A DNA stretch of 64,000 bases. It comes from an uncultured Bacteroidales bacterium (GTDB lineage: Bacteria; Bacteroidota; Bacteroidia; Bacteroidales; UBA932). Location: the NCBI GenBank assembly GCA_900321715.1, contig ONXC01000014.1:21804-85803 (forward strand), read 5' to 3'. The notes beneath the pieces are model-generated. The model searched no databases, was not told where the DNA came from, and was given only the letters and a program-made list of their open reading frames with translations. Positions 43,703 through 51,920 of this stretch are shown here, piece after piece. Each line of letters starts with the position of its first letter. Position 1 is the first letter of the stretch. The position numbers and the translations under genes are program-made.

Positions 43703-43735
43703 CCTGCCAATATGGCAGGAAAGGCCAATATGGCT
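43703..43735. promoter_or_regulatory. Tandem GCCAATATGGC inverted repeats upstream of htpG
   Basis: CCTGCCA-ATA-TGGCAGG at 43703-43719 is followed 18 bases further (centre to centre) by GCCA-ATA-TGGC at 43724-43734. Both share the 11-bp palindromic core GCCAATATGGC. Two operator-like copies about two helical turns apart, 50-80 bases before a chaperone gene that lacks a TAnnTTTG box, suggest heat-shock control by a dimeric regulator. This is inference. Confidence 0.5.
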
Positions 43736-43785
43736 CAAGTTTTGACTTATAATCGGCCGGAATACAATAAAAACAACATATAACT

Positions 43786-45771
43786 ATGGCAAACAAAGGA
43801 CAGATTGGTGTAACCACGGAAAACATATTTCCGGTTATCAAGCAGTTTCTTTACAGTGACCACGAGATTTTCCTTCGGGAACTTGTGGCAAACGCAGTTG
43901 ACGCAACCCAGAAGATCAAGGCCCTGGCCGCTTCCGGAGACTGCAAGGAGGAACTTGGAGACCTCAAGGTCCACATTGAACTGGATGAAAAGGCCAAGAC
44001 CCTGAAAATTATCGATAACGGTATCGGCATGACTGAGGAGGAGGTTGACAAATACATCAACCAGATTGCCTTCTCCAGCGCCGGAGAGTTCCTTGAGAAG
44101 TACAAGGATCAGATCCAGAATATCATCGGCCACTTTGGCCTTGGATTCTACAGCGCCTTCATGGTTTCAAAGAAGGTGACCATTGAAACGCTATCCTGGA
44201 AGGAGGGCGCAAAGGCCGTGAAATGGACCTGCGACGGTTCTCCTGAATACACCATGGAGGAATGTGACAAGGCCGATAGAGGAACCGTCATCACCCTTTA
44301 CCTTGACGACGATTCCTCTGAATACGCAGAGAAATCCCGCATAGAGGCCCTTCTCCAGAAATACTGCAAGTTCATGCCAGTTCCCATCGTCTTTGGAAAG
44401 GAGCAGGAATGGAAGGACGGAAAGTACGTGGACACGGATAAGGACAAGGTCATCAACTCAGTGGAGCCCCTCTGGACCAAGGCACCTTCAGAGCTCAAGG
44501 ACGAGGATTACCTTGGATTCTACCGCACCCTCTTCCCCATGAACGAGGAGCCGCTTTTCTGGATTCACCTCAACGTGGACTATCCTTTCAACCTCACCGG
44601 AATCCTCTACTTCCCTAAACTGAAGGACCGCGTGGCGGTAGAGCGCAACAAGATCTCCCTCTACTGCAACCAGATGTTCGTGACAGACCACGTGGACAAC
44701 ATAGTCCCTGACTTCATGACCCTCCTTCACGGCGTCATTGACTCTCCGGACATTCCTCTTAACGTGAGCCGCAGCTATCTCCAGAGCGACGCAGCGGTGA
44801 AGAAGATCTCCACCTACATCACAAAGAAGGTTGCAGACCGCCTGGAAGGCATCTTCAAGGATGAAAGGGAGCAGCTGGAAGCCAAGTGGGACAACCTCAA
44901 GCTGTTCATAGAGTACGGCATGCTCTCCGATGAAAAGTTCTGCGAGAGAGCCCTCAAATTTGCACTCCTCAAGAATGTGGAAGGCAAGTTCTTCAGCTTT
45001 GATGAGTACAAGGAGGCCGTAAAGGACGCCCAGACAGACAAGGACAAGAAGCTTGTGTATCTGTATGCCACAAAGGCCGATGACCAGTACGCCTACATCC
45101 AGGCCGCAAAGGACAAGGGCTATGACGTCCTCCTGATGGACTGCGAGCTTGACGCCCACTACGTGAATCTCCTGGAGCAGAAACTCACTGACACCCGCTT
45201 TGCCCGCGTGGACTCCGACGCCGTTGAGAACCTCATCCCCAAGGAAGACAAGGTTAAGCTTGAGATGAAGGAAGACGAGCGCTATGACCTTGAGAACATG
45301 TTCAAGGCCGTTCTCCCGGAAGGCAACGACTACTTTGTCCAGGGAGACAACCTTGGCGCAGAATCGGCCCCCGTCCTTATCACCCAGAACGAATTCATGC
45401 GCCGTTACCGTGAGATGAGCGCCCTTGGCGGCGGAATGAACTTCTACGGAGAAATGCCAAAGAGCTACAACATAACCGTGAATATGGAGAACCCTCTGGT
45501 GGCAAAGATATGGGCTTCCAAGAAGGCCGATGTGCAGCCTCAGGGAGAGCTTCCCGCCGAGGCTCCTTCAGATGCCCCCGAGGAAGAGAAGACCAAGGCG
45601 CGCGAAGCCCGCGAGGCTGTCCGCAAGGCCCACAGGGCCGATGTAGAGGCCTTTGCTCATGCCAATGACCTCCTGCATCAGATTGCAGACCTTGCCCTCC
45701 TCTCCAACGGCATGCTGAAGGGCAAGGCCCTCAGCGATTTCATCGCAAGAAGCTACGCCATCATGAAATAA
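43786..45771 (+). CDS. htpG: Molecular chaperone HtpG (Hsp90)
   Basis: The 661-residue protein has the GHKL ATPase motifs ELVANAVDATQKI, DNGIGMTEEEV and GHFGLGFYSAFMVS. The middle domain follows (FPMNEEPLFWIHLNVDYPF, RNKISLYCNQMFVTD), and the C-terminal dimerisation domain is long and charged. The length is typical for Bacteroidota. No Bacteroidota -7 box is visible upstream; instead there are two copies of a GCCAATATGGC palindrome. GGGTGCACC palindromes flank the gene on both sides, with acyl-CoA synthetase paralogues beyond them. Confidence 0.97.
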   Translation: MANKGQIGVTTENIFPVIKQFLYSDHEIFLRELVANAVDATQKIKALAASGDCKEELGDLKVHIELDEKAKTLKIIDNGIGMTEEEVDKYINQIAFSSAGEFLEKYKDQIQNIIGHFGLGFYSAFMVSKKVTIETLSWKEGAKAVKWTCDGSPEYTMEECDKADRGTVITLYLDDDSSEYAEKSRIEALLQKYCKFMPVPIVFGKEQEWKDGKYVDTDKDKVINSVEPLWTKAPSELKDEDYLGFYRTLFPMNEEPLFWIHLNVDYPFNLTGILYFPKLKDRVAVERNKISLYCNQMFVTDHVDNIVPDFMTLLHGVIDSPDIPLNVSRSYLQSDAAVKKISTYITKKVADRLEGIFKDEREQLEAKWDNLKLFIEYGMLSDEKFCERALKFALLKNVEGKFFSFDEYKEAVKDAQTDKDKKLVYLYATKADDQYAYIQAAKDKGYDVLLMDCELDAHYVNLLEQKLTDTRFARVDSDAVENLIPKEDKVKLEMKEDERYDLENMFKAVLPEGNDYFVQGDNLGAESAPVLITQNEFMRRYREMSALGGGMNFYGEMPKSYNITVNMENPLVAKIWASKKADVQPQGELPAEAPSDAPEEEKTKAREAREAVRKAHRADVEAFAHANDLLHQIADLALLSNGMLKGKALSDFIARSYAIMK

Positions 45772-45811
45772 TGCTGGCGTGCAAGATGCTGACTATCAGC
45801 TAATTATTAAC

Positions 45812-45841
45812 AATCGGGTGCACCTGCCGGTGCACCCGATT
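45812..45841. repeat. GGGTGCACC palindrome, copy 3 (downstream of htpG)
   Basis: A 13-bp perfect stem (AATCGGGTGCACC and its complement) around a TGCC loop lies between convergent htpG and the second acyl-CoA synthetase. It is flanked by smaller hairpins (GCTGA-CTA-TCAGC to the left, AACAC-GCTGA-GTGTT to the right). It is likely a bidirectional terminator as well as a repeat-family member. Confidence 0.75.
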
Positions 45842-45881
45842 ATTTGTAACACGCTGAGTGTTAAGTATTTACGAGCCAGTA

Positions 45882-47528
45882 TTACTTATAGAGGAACCTT
45901 CTGATACTCATCTTGGGAGTTTTCTCGAAGGGCTTGTCCATGAGTTCAACCTTGGCTATCTGGCTGTAGGAAGGAAGCTGGCGGTTTGCACCCAGGCGGA
46001 TGTTCTCAGGGATTTCTGCCTTGGCTTCATTGTCCAGGAGGGCCTTGGCTATTGACTGCTCATCAAGGAATACAAGGGCAACAAGCTTGCCGCCGCGCTC
46101 TACCACCACAGATTCCATCACGTAAGGCTGGTTGTTAACCACAGCCTCAAGCTCCTCAGGGTAGATGTTCTGGCCTGAAGGACCCAGGATCATGTTCTTT
46201 GAACGGCCACGGATGAAGATGTTGCCTTCCGCGTCAATGATACCAAGGTCTCCGGTGCGTAGCCAGCCGTCCTCTGTGAATGCGTTGGCGGTTGCCTCTT
46301 CATTCTTATAGTAGCCTATTGTGATGTTCTCACCGCGGGCCTGGATTTCTCCCACAACGTGCTGAGGGTCATCGGAGTCTATGCGGACTTCGGCCACATC
46401 AACTGCCTTACCGCAGGAACCGGCCACATACTTGGTCCAGTGCTCATAGGCAAGCAGCGGGCAGGCCTCGGTCATGCCGTAACCCACAAGGTAAGGGAAC
46501 TTGATCTTCTTGAAAAGGCGCTCCACCTCAGGGTTGAGGGCAGCACCGCCCATGATGAATTCCTGCACATTGCCGCCGAAAGCCTGCACAAGGCCGTCCT
46601 TCACCTTCTTGTAAATCACATTGTTAAGGACAGGAACTTTTGTGAGGAACTTAATGAGGGGCTTGTCAAGGGTGGGCTTTACCTTGCTCTTGTATATCTT
46701 CTCCATCACAAGCGGAACGGTTATGAGGAGGTAGGGCTTAACATCGGCAAAAGCCTTGAGAAGGGTTGCCGGGGTGGGAGCCTTACCCATCCAGTAGATG
46801 GACGTACCGTTACAAAGAGGATAGAGGAACTCAATCACAAGGCCGTACATATGGGCCATGGGGAGCATAGAGACCATCTTGTCTCCGGCAGGGACGTTAC
46901 GCTGGGAGTAATCCACGTTTGCGCTGAAGTTGCGGTAAGTGAGCATTACGCCCTTAGGGTCTCCTGTACTGCCGGAAGTGTAGTTGATGGTGGAAAGGTT
47001 GTCCCAGTTGTCCGTAGGGAACACAACGTCATCGGGGCCGAATCCCTTGGGATATTTTTCCGCGAAAAGCTGGTCCAGGTTGTCAACTGCTTCCTGGATC
47101 TTGGCATCACGGCAGAAGAGGACCTTCCAGTTGTCTACGTCAAAGACCACCTTGAGGGCGGGCATCTTCTCCGGATCCATCTTTGCCCAGCGGGCGGCGT
47201 TGGTGAAAAGGGCGATACTGTCACTATGGTTGACAAGGCCCATTACGCTTTCCGGGGTGAAATCGGCCAGAATGGGGACGATAACGGTTTCATATGTGTT
47301 GACGGCGAGGTAGGCGAAGCCCCACTTGGCACCGTTGTTGGCGCACAGGGCAATCTTATCTCCCTTCTTGAAGCCGGCTTTTTCAAAGACAATGTGGAAA
47401 CGGGCGATATCCGTTGCCATTTGGGCGTAAGTGAATGAGTCTCCGCCGATTGTGTTCAGCGCGGGTTTATCCCAGAACTTACGTGTTGCGTCCTGAAGGC
47501 GCTGAAGATAATGAGGATAATTTGACAT
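45882..47528 (-). CDS. AMP-binding long-chain fatty acid-CoA ligase, paralogue 2
   Basis: The 548-residue protein aligns throughout with the synthetase at 41999-43585: INYTSGSTGDPKGVML, YGMTEACPLLAYE, GDLGIIDAEGNIFIRGRSKNMIL, and a C-terminal FEKTPKMSIRRFLYK. The catalytic Lys region differs: TPKMSIRR here against TAKGTIKR in paralogue 1. Both are soluble enzymes of the FadD-like group. The gene is divergent from the HAD hydrolase gene, with a -7 box on each strand in the gap. Confidence 0.92.
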   Translation of the reverse strand: MSNYPHYLQRLQDATRKFWDKPALNTIGGDSFTYAQMATDIARFHIVFEKAGFKKGDKIALCANNGAKWGFAYLAVNTYETVIVPILADFTPESVMGLVNHSDSIALFTNAARWAKMDPEKMPALKVVFDVDNWKVLFCRDAKIQEAVDNLDQLFAEKYPKGFGPDDVVFPTDNWDNLSTINYTSGSTGDPKGVMLTYRNFSANVDYSQRNVPAGDKMVSMLPMAHMYGLVIEFLYPLCNGTSIYWMGKAPTPATLLKAFADVKPYLLITVPLVMEKIYKSKVKPTLDKPLIKFLTKVPVLNNVIYKKVKDGLVQAFGGNVQEFIMGGAALNPEVERLFKKIKFPYLVGYGMTEACPLLAYEHWTKYVAGSCGKAVDVAEVRIDSDDPQHVVGEIQARGENITIGYYKNEEATANAFTEDGWLRTGDLGIIDAEGNIFIRGRSKNMILGPSGQNIYPEELEAVVNNQPYVMESVVVERGGKLVALVFLDEQSIAKALLDNEAKAEIPENIRLGANRQLPSYSQIAKVELMDKPFEKTPKMSIRRFLYK

Positions 47529-47560
47529 ATCTTAGGTTTTAGGTTTCTCAATACTATCTA

Positions 47561-47568
47561 CAAAGATA
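47561..47568 (-). promoter_or_regulatory. -7 box of second acyl-CoA synthetase (TATCTTTG)
   Basis: TATCTTTG on the minus strand, 32 bases before the ATG of the second synthetase gene. Confidence 0.7.
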
Positions 47569-47596
47569 ACAATTATTTTGGTAAGCAAAAAATCCG

Positions 47597-47604
47597 TATC
47601 TTTG
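47597..47604 (+). promoter_or_regulatory. -7 box of HAD gene (TATCTTTG)
   Basis: TATCTTTG on the plus strand ends 19 bases before the HAD hydrolase ATG and would drive the HAD-aguB pair. Confidence 0.7.
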
Positions 47605-47623
47605 CACACTGAAAGATATTCAG

Positions 47624-48463
47624 ATGAGAAGAAAACCTATCATAGCACTTATCTACGACTTCGACGGCACCCTTTCCCCCGGCAACATGCAGGAGTTCGG
47701 GTTCATCCAGGCTATCGGCCAGACGCCCGCAGAATTCTGGGCAAAAAGTGACGGCATAGCCAAAGGCCAGGACGCCTCCAACATCCTGGCTTATATGAAA
47801 CTCATGCACGACGAAGCCCGTAAGAACCATATCAAGCTCACCCGCGAAGGCTTCAAGAAGTACGGGGCCGATATAAAGCTCTACGAAGGCGTCCGTGACT
47901 GGTTCCAGAATGTAAACGCCTACGGCAAGGCCCACGGAGTGATCATTGAGCACTATATCAACTCCTCCGGCCTTACGGAGATAATAGAGGGATGCCCCAT
48001 TGCAAAGGAATTCAAGCACATCTTTGCCGGAAGCTTCATCTACGACGACAAAGGCGTGGCGGAATGGCCCGGCATAGCCGTAGACTACACCGGCAAAACC
48101 CAGTACCTCTATAAGATACAGAAGGGAATCTTTTCGGCCCGTGATTCAAAGCTTGTCAATGAAAGTTGGGCCGATGCCGACAAACGTATCTCCATGGACC
48201 ACATGATCTACTTCGGAGACGGGGAAACGGATATCCCTTCCATGAAACTTGTAAGCCTTTCCGGAGGCAATGCAATTGCCGTTTTTGACCCTACCCGTCC
48301 TGGCAAGAAAGACACTGCCCGTAAACTCCTGAGGCAGGGACGCGTGAATTTCATCACCCCGGCTTCCTATACCAAGGACAGCCGCACCTTCCGCCTTGTG
48401 TGTGCCATCATAGACAAGATCAAGGCCGAAACAGAACTCCGTCAATTCTCCAGATACAAGTAA
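47624..48463 (+). CDS. HAD-superfamily phosphatase
   Basis: The 279-residue protein has motif I DFDGTL near the N-terminus, motif II Ser in YINSSG, a Lys in the TGKTQYLYKI region and motif IV GDGETD, so the catalytic set looks complete. The order and cap size suggest a phosphoserine-phosphatase-like member, but the substrate is unknown. Its stop codon overlaps the aguB ATG (TAATG), so translation is probably coupled to polyamine synthesis genes. Confidence 0.88.
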   Translation: MRRKPIIALIYDFDGTLSPGNMQEFGFIQAIGQTPAEFWAKSDGIAKGQDASNILAYMKLMHDEARKNHIKLTREGFKKYGADIKLYEGVRDWFQNVNAYGKAHGVIIEHYINSSGLTEIIEGCPIAKEFKHIFAGSFIYDDKGVAEWPGIAVDYTGKTQYLYKIQKGIFSARDSKLVNESWADADKRISMDHMIYFGDGETDIPSMKLVSLSGGNAIAVFDPTRPGKKDTARKLLRQGRVNFITPASYTKDSRTFRLVCAIIDKIKAETELRQFSRYK

Positions 48464-49347
48464 TGAGAAAGTTAAAAGTTGGCATGGTGCAGCAGCACTG
48501 CACCGCAGACATTCCCGGGAACATAGCCCGGCTTCAGGAAGGGATCCGCGCCTGCGCAGCCAAAGGCGCAGAGCTTGTGGTACTTCAGGAACTTCACAAC
48601 AGCCTCTATTTCTGCCAGGAGGAGAACGCAAAGCTCTGTGACCTTGCAGAGCCCATCCCCGGGCCTTCCACCGAGAGTTTCGGTGCACTGGCCCGTGAGC
48701 TTGGAATAGTTCTGGTGCTGTCCCTTTTCGAGCGCCGCACCCCCGGCATCTACCACAACACCGCAGTCGTCCTGGAGAAGGACGGAAGCATTGCCGGCAC
48801 CTACCGCAAGATGCATATTCCGGACGATCCCCTCTTCTATGAGAAATTCTACTTCACCCCTGGAGACCTTGGCTTCCAGCCCATAAAAACCTCCGTGGGT
48901 ACCCTTGGAGTGCTTGTATGCTGGGATCAGTGGTATCCTGAGGCCGCCCGTGCCATGGCCCTTGGCGGAGCGGAGATGCTTATCTACCCCACCGCTATCG
49001 GCGGCGTCCCCACAGACCCGGACTGGGAGCAGGCACAGCAGCGCCAGGCATGGCAGCTGGTCCAGAGAGGGCATTCCGTTGCCAATGGTCTGCCGGTCAT
49101 CACAGTGAACCGCACTGGCGTGGAGCCAGACCCCACCGGCCATTCCACCGGCATAGATTTCTGGGGCCATTCATTCGCCACCGGCGCCCAGGGAGAGCTC
49201 CTCACTGAGTTTGAGAAAAATGAAGAAGGTGTCCGCGTTGTGGAACTTGACATGGAGCAGAGTGAATACGTCCGCCGCGGCTGGCCTTTCCTCCGTGACC
49301 GCCGCATTGACGCCTACGACGTCCTCCTAAAACGTTTTGGGAAATAA
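48463..49347 (+). CDS. aguB: N-carbamoylputrescine amidase
   Basis: AguB hydrolyses N-carbamoylputrescine to putrescine, CO2 and ammonia. The 294-residue nitrilase-fold protein shows the catalytic triad: Glu in VVLQELHNSLYF, Lys in YRKMHIPDDPLFYEKFYF and Cys in VLVCWDQWYPEAARA. The ATG at 48463 begins the conserved domain and overlaps the HAD stop; upstream in-frame codons belong to the HAD gene. The gene for the preceding enzyme, aguA, lies convergently just downstream. Confidence 0.95.
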   Translation: MRKLKVGMVQQHCTADIPGNIARLQEGIRACAAKGAELVVLQELHNSLYFCQEENAKLCDLAEPIPGPSTESFGALARELGIVLVLSLFERRTPGIYHNTAVVLEKDGSIAGTYRKMHIPDDPLFYEKFYFTPGDLGFQPIKTSVGTLGVLVCWDQWYPEAARAMALGGAEMLIYPTAIGGVPTDPDWEQAQQRQAWQLVQRGHSVANGLPVITVNRTGVEPDPTGHSTGIDFWGHSFATGAQGELLTEFEKNEEGVRVVELDMEQSEYVRRGWPFLRDRRIDAYDVLLKRFGK

Positions 49348-49381
49348 CCCCGCTGGCACATAACTAGCTCACTATTAACGT

Positions 49382-49428
49382 TTTATAAAAAACTGATTGT
49401 GCAAAATGTACAATCAGTTTTTTATAAA
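49382..49428. terminator. Bidirectional terminator between aguB and aguA
   Basis: A 19-bp perfect stem with a 9-nt loop has arms of the form TTTATAAAAAACTGATTGT and complement. The A/T-rich outer halves supply a U-tract for transcripts arriving from either side. It sits midway between the convergent stop codons. Confidence 0.88.
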
Positions 49429-49458
49429 GTACAGTATTTCAAGCGGTTAAGCACCAGG

Positions 49459-50472
49459 CTAGAAACTGGCAGGGTAATTCATTGTGACGCAGTGGAGGCC
49501 GCCGTGGCCGGATAGAAGGGGGCGGCAATCTATGACTTCAACTTTGCGGTCAGGGAAGGCTTCCTGGAGGCGTGAAGCTGCCACATCATCCAGGGGTGAG
49601 CCTGCACCCGGCATAAGGACAGCCCCATTTATAATAAGGAAATTGGCATATGAAGCCGGGAGCCTGTAATCGTCCAGATAAAGAGGCTCTGGAAGAGGAA
49701 GCGGGATGAGCCTATAGGGCTTGCCCTCAAGAGTACGGAAGCTCCTCAACTGCTCCTCCATTGCTTTAAGGGATGCATAATTCTCATCCTCAGGGTCTTC
49801 ACATGACGTATATGCAATTGTATCATAACTGCAGAAACGTGCCAGGATATCAACGTGGGAATCTGTGTCATCCCCTGCTATGCCGCCGTAATCTATCCAA
49901 AGAATGCGCTTGAGCCCGAAGGCCGATTTGAGCCGCTGCTCAACCTCTTCCTTTGAGAGATATTCATTTCTGTTAAGAGACAGGAGGCATTCCGATGTAG
50001 TGAGAAGAGTCCCGGCTCCGTCTGTGTCTATGCTACCGCCTTCAAGGACATACGGACGCATATCACGGTAAATGGCATTGAAAGCACCGGCTTCAAATGC
50101 ACGGCGCGTAATCTGATTGTCAAAGTCCGATGCAAACTTGAGCCCCCACCCGTTGAACACAAAATCCAGCACATACTTCTTTCCATCATCTCCAAAAACG
50201 GATATGCCACCGTGGTCACGCGCCCAGGTATCATTGATGGGAGCCTGAACAAAGCGGATTCCGGAAACATCCTCAAGGCCGCAGCGCTTCAGATCCTCCT
50301 CTGTTTCCCGACGGTCACGGCAAACCATAAGGACGGGCTCATACCTGAGTATGGCCGATACTATGCGGGTATAGCATTCCTGAACCTTTTCAACTTCATA
50401 CCAGAGTGAATCCTTGTGCGGCCATGTAAGCTGCACAAAACCTTGCGGTTCCCATTCGGCAGGTAGTCTCAT
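49459..50472 (-). CDS. aguA: Agmatine deiminase
   Basis: AguA converts agmatine to N-carbamoylputrescine, the substrate of AguB. The 337-residue protein has the start MRLPAEWEPQGFVQLTWPH, substrate-binding NDTWARDHGG, and the catalytic residues in LEGGSIDTDG, GDDTDSHVDI and the C-terminal GLHCVTMN Cys. I chose the ATG at 50472; a longer frame from a TTG would start inside the -7 box and is rejected. The promoter directly abuts the terminator of ompA. Confidence 0.95.
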   Translation of the reverse strand: MRLPAEWEPQGFVQLTWPHKDSLWYEVEKVQECYTRIVSAILRYEPVLMVCRDRRETEEDLKRCGLEDVSGIRFVQAPINDTWARDHGGISVFGDDGKKYVLDFVFNGWGLKFASDFDNQITRRAFEAGAFNAIYRDMRPYVLEGGSIDTDGAGTLLTTSECLLSLNRNEYLSKEEVEQRLKSAFGLKRILWIDYGGIAGDDTDSHVDILARFCSYDTIAYTSCEDPEDENYASLKAMEEQLRSFRTLEGKPYRLIPLPLPEPLYLDDYRLPASYANFLIINGAVLMPGAGSPLDDVAASRLQEAFPDRKVEVIDCRPLLSGHGGLHCVTMNYPASF

Positions 50473-50493
50473 CACAAATACAATTAACAGGTG

Positions 50494-50501
50494 CAAAGAT
50501 A
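50494..50501 (-). promoter_or_regulatory. aguA -7 box (TATCTTTG)
   Basis: TATCTTTG on the minus strand begins immediately after the T-tract of the ompA terminator and ends 21 bases before the aguA ATG. Confidence 0.7.
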
Positions 50502-50503
50502 AC

Positions 50504-50534
50504 AAAAAAAGACATCCCCCGAAAGAGGGATGCC
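50504..50534 (-). terminator. Rho-independent terminator after ompA-like gene
   Basis: On the minus strand a ten-pair stem (two G-U pairs) with a UUUC loop is followed by seven T residues. It lies about 20 bases after the ompA stop and runs straight into the aguA promoter. Confidence 0.85.
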
Positions 50535-50556
50535 TTTAGATAAGGTAAGATAAATC

Positions 50557-51765
50557 TTACTGGAGTTCAACGGTAACTACGCGGTTCTTAGCAGCGCCGT
50601 CGAAGAGCTGTACGGTTGCACCGTGAGCTGCGCTCTCGATGTTCTCTTCCTTGGCACCGGCCTTCAGGAGAAGGTCAACCACGGTCTTAACACGCTGCTC
50701 GGAGAGCTGCTGGTTGCGCTTTGCAGAACCGGTCTGCTTGTCTGCATAACCATTGACTGCGAGCTTGCTGTTCTCATCAACAACGGTGTTGGCGAAGTAC
50801 TCGAAGTGTGCTTTCTCACGCTCTGAGAGTTTTGCGCTGCCGCAATCGAAGTAGAGGGTGATAGGGCTGCCGGGCTTCACGTCAACAGCAGTGAACTTAC
50901 CGTTCTCATAGAGGTAGGTCTGGCCGTCGGTGAGCTGACGCAGAGGAGCAACTTCTTCCTCGAGGGCAGCGATCTTGTCCTTAAGCTCTGCATTCTCTTT
51001 CTCCAGGGCTGCCACCTTGTCTGCAAGGGCGTTGTACTGCTCTGTGGTGAAAGGAACAGGGATAACAACAGGAGTGATTGAGCTGTGACGGTTGAAACCG
51101 GTCTTGCCAAGCTTGATAGCTACACCGATGGTAGCGGAAAGAGGGAACTCGAAGTGGCCGATACTCTTTTCAACAGTTACGCCATACCAGGAAGCCTTAG
51201 CTACCATTGCACGGAAGTCAAGGAGGAGGTCTACGCGGTTGCTGAGGTAGAAGCGGTTGAGGATACCACCACCGTAGATCCATTCAGCTGCTGCAACAGG
51301 AGTGATTGCAAGACCACCGGATACGTAAGGAGCAACATTCCAAACGCGGGTCTCTTTGTAACCCCAGAATGTGTCAGTGAGGCTCCAGAGGAGGTCACCG
51401 GTGATGAAGTGCTGCTGAGGATTTAGCGGAACACCGTCTTTACCAAGAACATTGTTTGCAAGGCCAAGCCAGTTGATACGGCCGCCGATGAAGGGAGTCC
51501 ACCATTTGCCGAGGGATACGTCTACTGCGAGACCGCCAATACCCTGTGCAAAGGGAATACCGGTTGTGTTCTGAAGATTCAGACCTGCATTCCAACCAGC
51601 GCCAAGGCCAATCCAGGTGTTGTCAAAAGCCCTGTTGGTCTCATAAGCACCACGAACGATTTTACCGTTCTCATCACGATTTGCATTCTCCTGAGCGAAA
51701 GCATTCACGGAGAAGAGGAGGCTTGCTGCTGCAAGAGCTCCAAGAATCATTTTGATACCTTTCAT
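50557..51765 (-). CDS. OmpA family outer-membrane protein
   Basis: The 402-residue protein has a cleavable signal peptide (LLFSVNAFA-QE), an N-terminal region of amphipathic strands likely to form a small barrel (~25-225), a coiled coil (YNALADKVAALEKENAELKD) and a C-terminal OmpA peptidoglycan-binding domain (~300-402, with YFDCGSAKLSE and AKRNQQLSEQRVKTV). It resembles the major OmpA-like proteins of Bacteroidales that anchor the outer membrane to peptidoglycan. A strong promoter, terminator and absence of the GGCCGAT heptamer suggest high expression. Confidence 0.92.
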   Translation of the reverse strand: MKGIKMILGALAAASLLFSVNAFAQENANRDENGKIVRGAYETNRAFDNTWIGLGAGWNAGLNLQNTTGIPFAQGIGGLAVDVSLGKWWTPFIGGRINWLGLANNVLGKDGVPLNPQQHFITGDLLWSLTDTFWGYKETRVWNVAPYVSGGLAITPVAAAEWIYGGGILNRFYLSNRVDLLLDFRAMVAKASWYGVTVEKSIGHFEFPLSATIGVAIKLGKTGFNRHSSITPVVIPVPFTTEQYNALADKVAALEKENAELKDKIAALEEEVAPLRQLTDGQTYLYENGKFTAVDVKPGSPITLYFDCGSAKLSEREKAHFEYFANTVVDENSKLAVNGYADKQTGSAKRNQQLSEQRVKTVVDLLLKAGAKEENIESAAHGATVQLFDGAAKNRVVTVELQ

Positions 51766-51772
51766 AATTTTG

Positions 51773-51786
51773 TATTAACGTTAATA
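51773..51786. promoter_or_regulatory. 14-bp palindrome in the ompA leader
   Basis: TATTAACGTTAATA is a perfect palindrome eight bases upstream of the ompA start codon, inside the predicted leader. It could be an operator or a translational element; no function is known. Confidence 0.35.
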
Positions 51787-51828
51787 GATTTTGCCGTTAT
51801 TTGTATACCCTATAAAGGATTATCAGTG

Positions 51829-51836
51829 CAAATTTA
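51829..51836 (-). promoter_or_regulatory. ompA promoter (TAAATTTG with upstream TTTG)
   Basis: TAAATTTG on the minus strand is preceded, with a 19-base gap, by TTTG. This is the clearest two-part Bacteroidota promoter in the window. It leaves a leader of about 55-60 nt. Confidence 0.78.
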
Positions 51837-51896
51837 AGCATTTTTCTGCATAGAACAAATTTTTACGGCTTTTTTTTAAATTTTTTGCGAAATAAG

Positions 51897-51904
51897 TATC
51901 TTTG
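51897..51904 (+). promoter_or_regulatory. uvrB -7 box (TATCTTTG)
   Basis: TATCTTTG ends 16 bases before the uvrB ATG at 51921. An in-frame ATG at 51885 lies upstream of this box and is therefore unlikely to be used. Confidence 0.7.
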
Positions 51905-51920
51905 TAAAAAGTCCCAGAGA

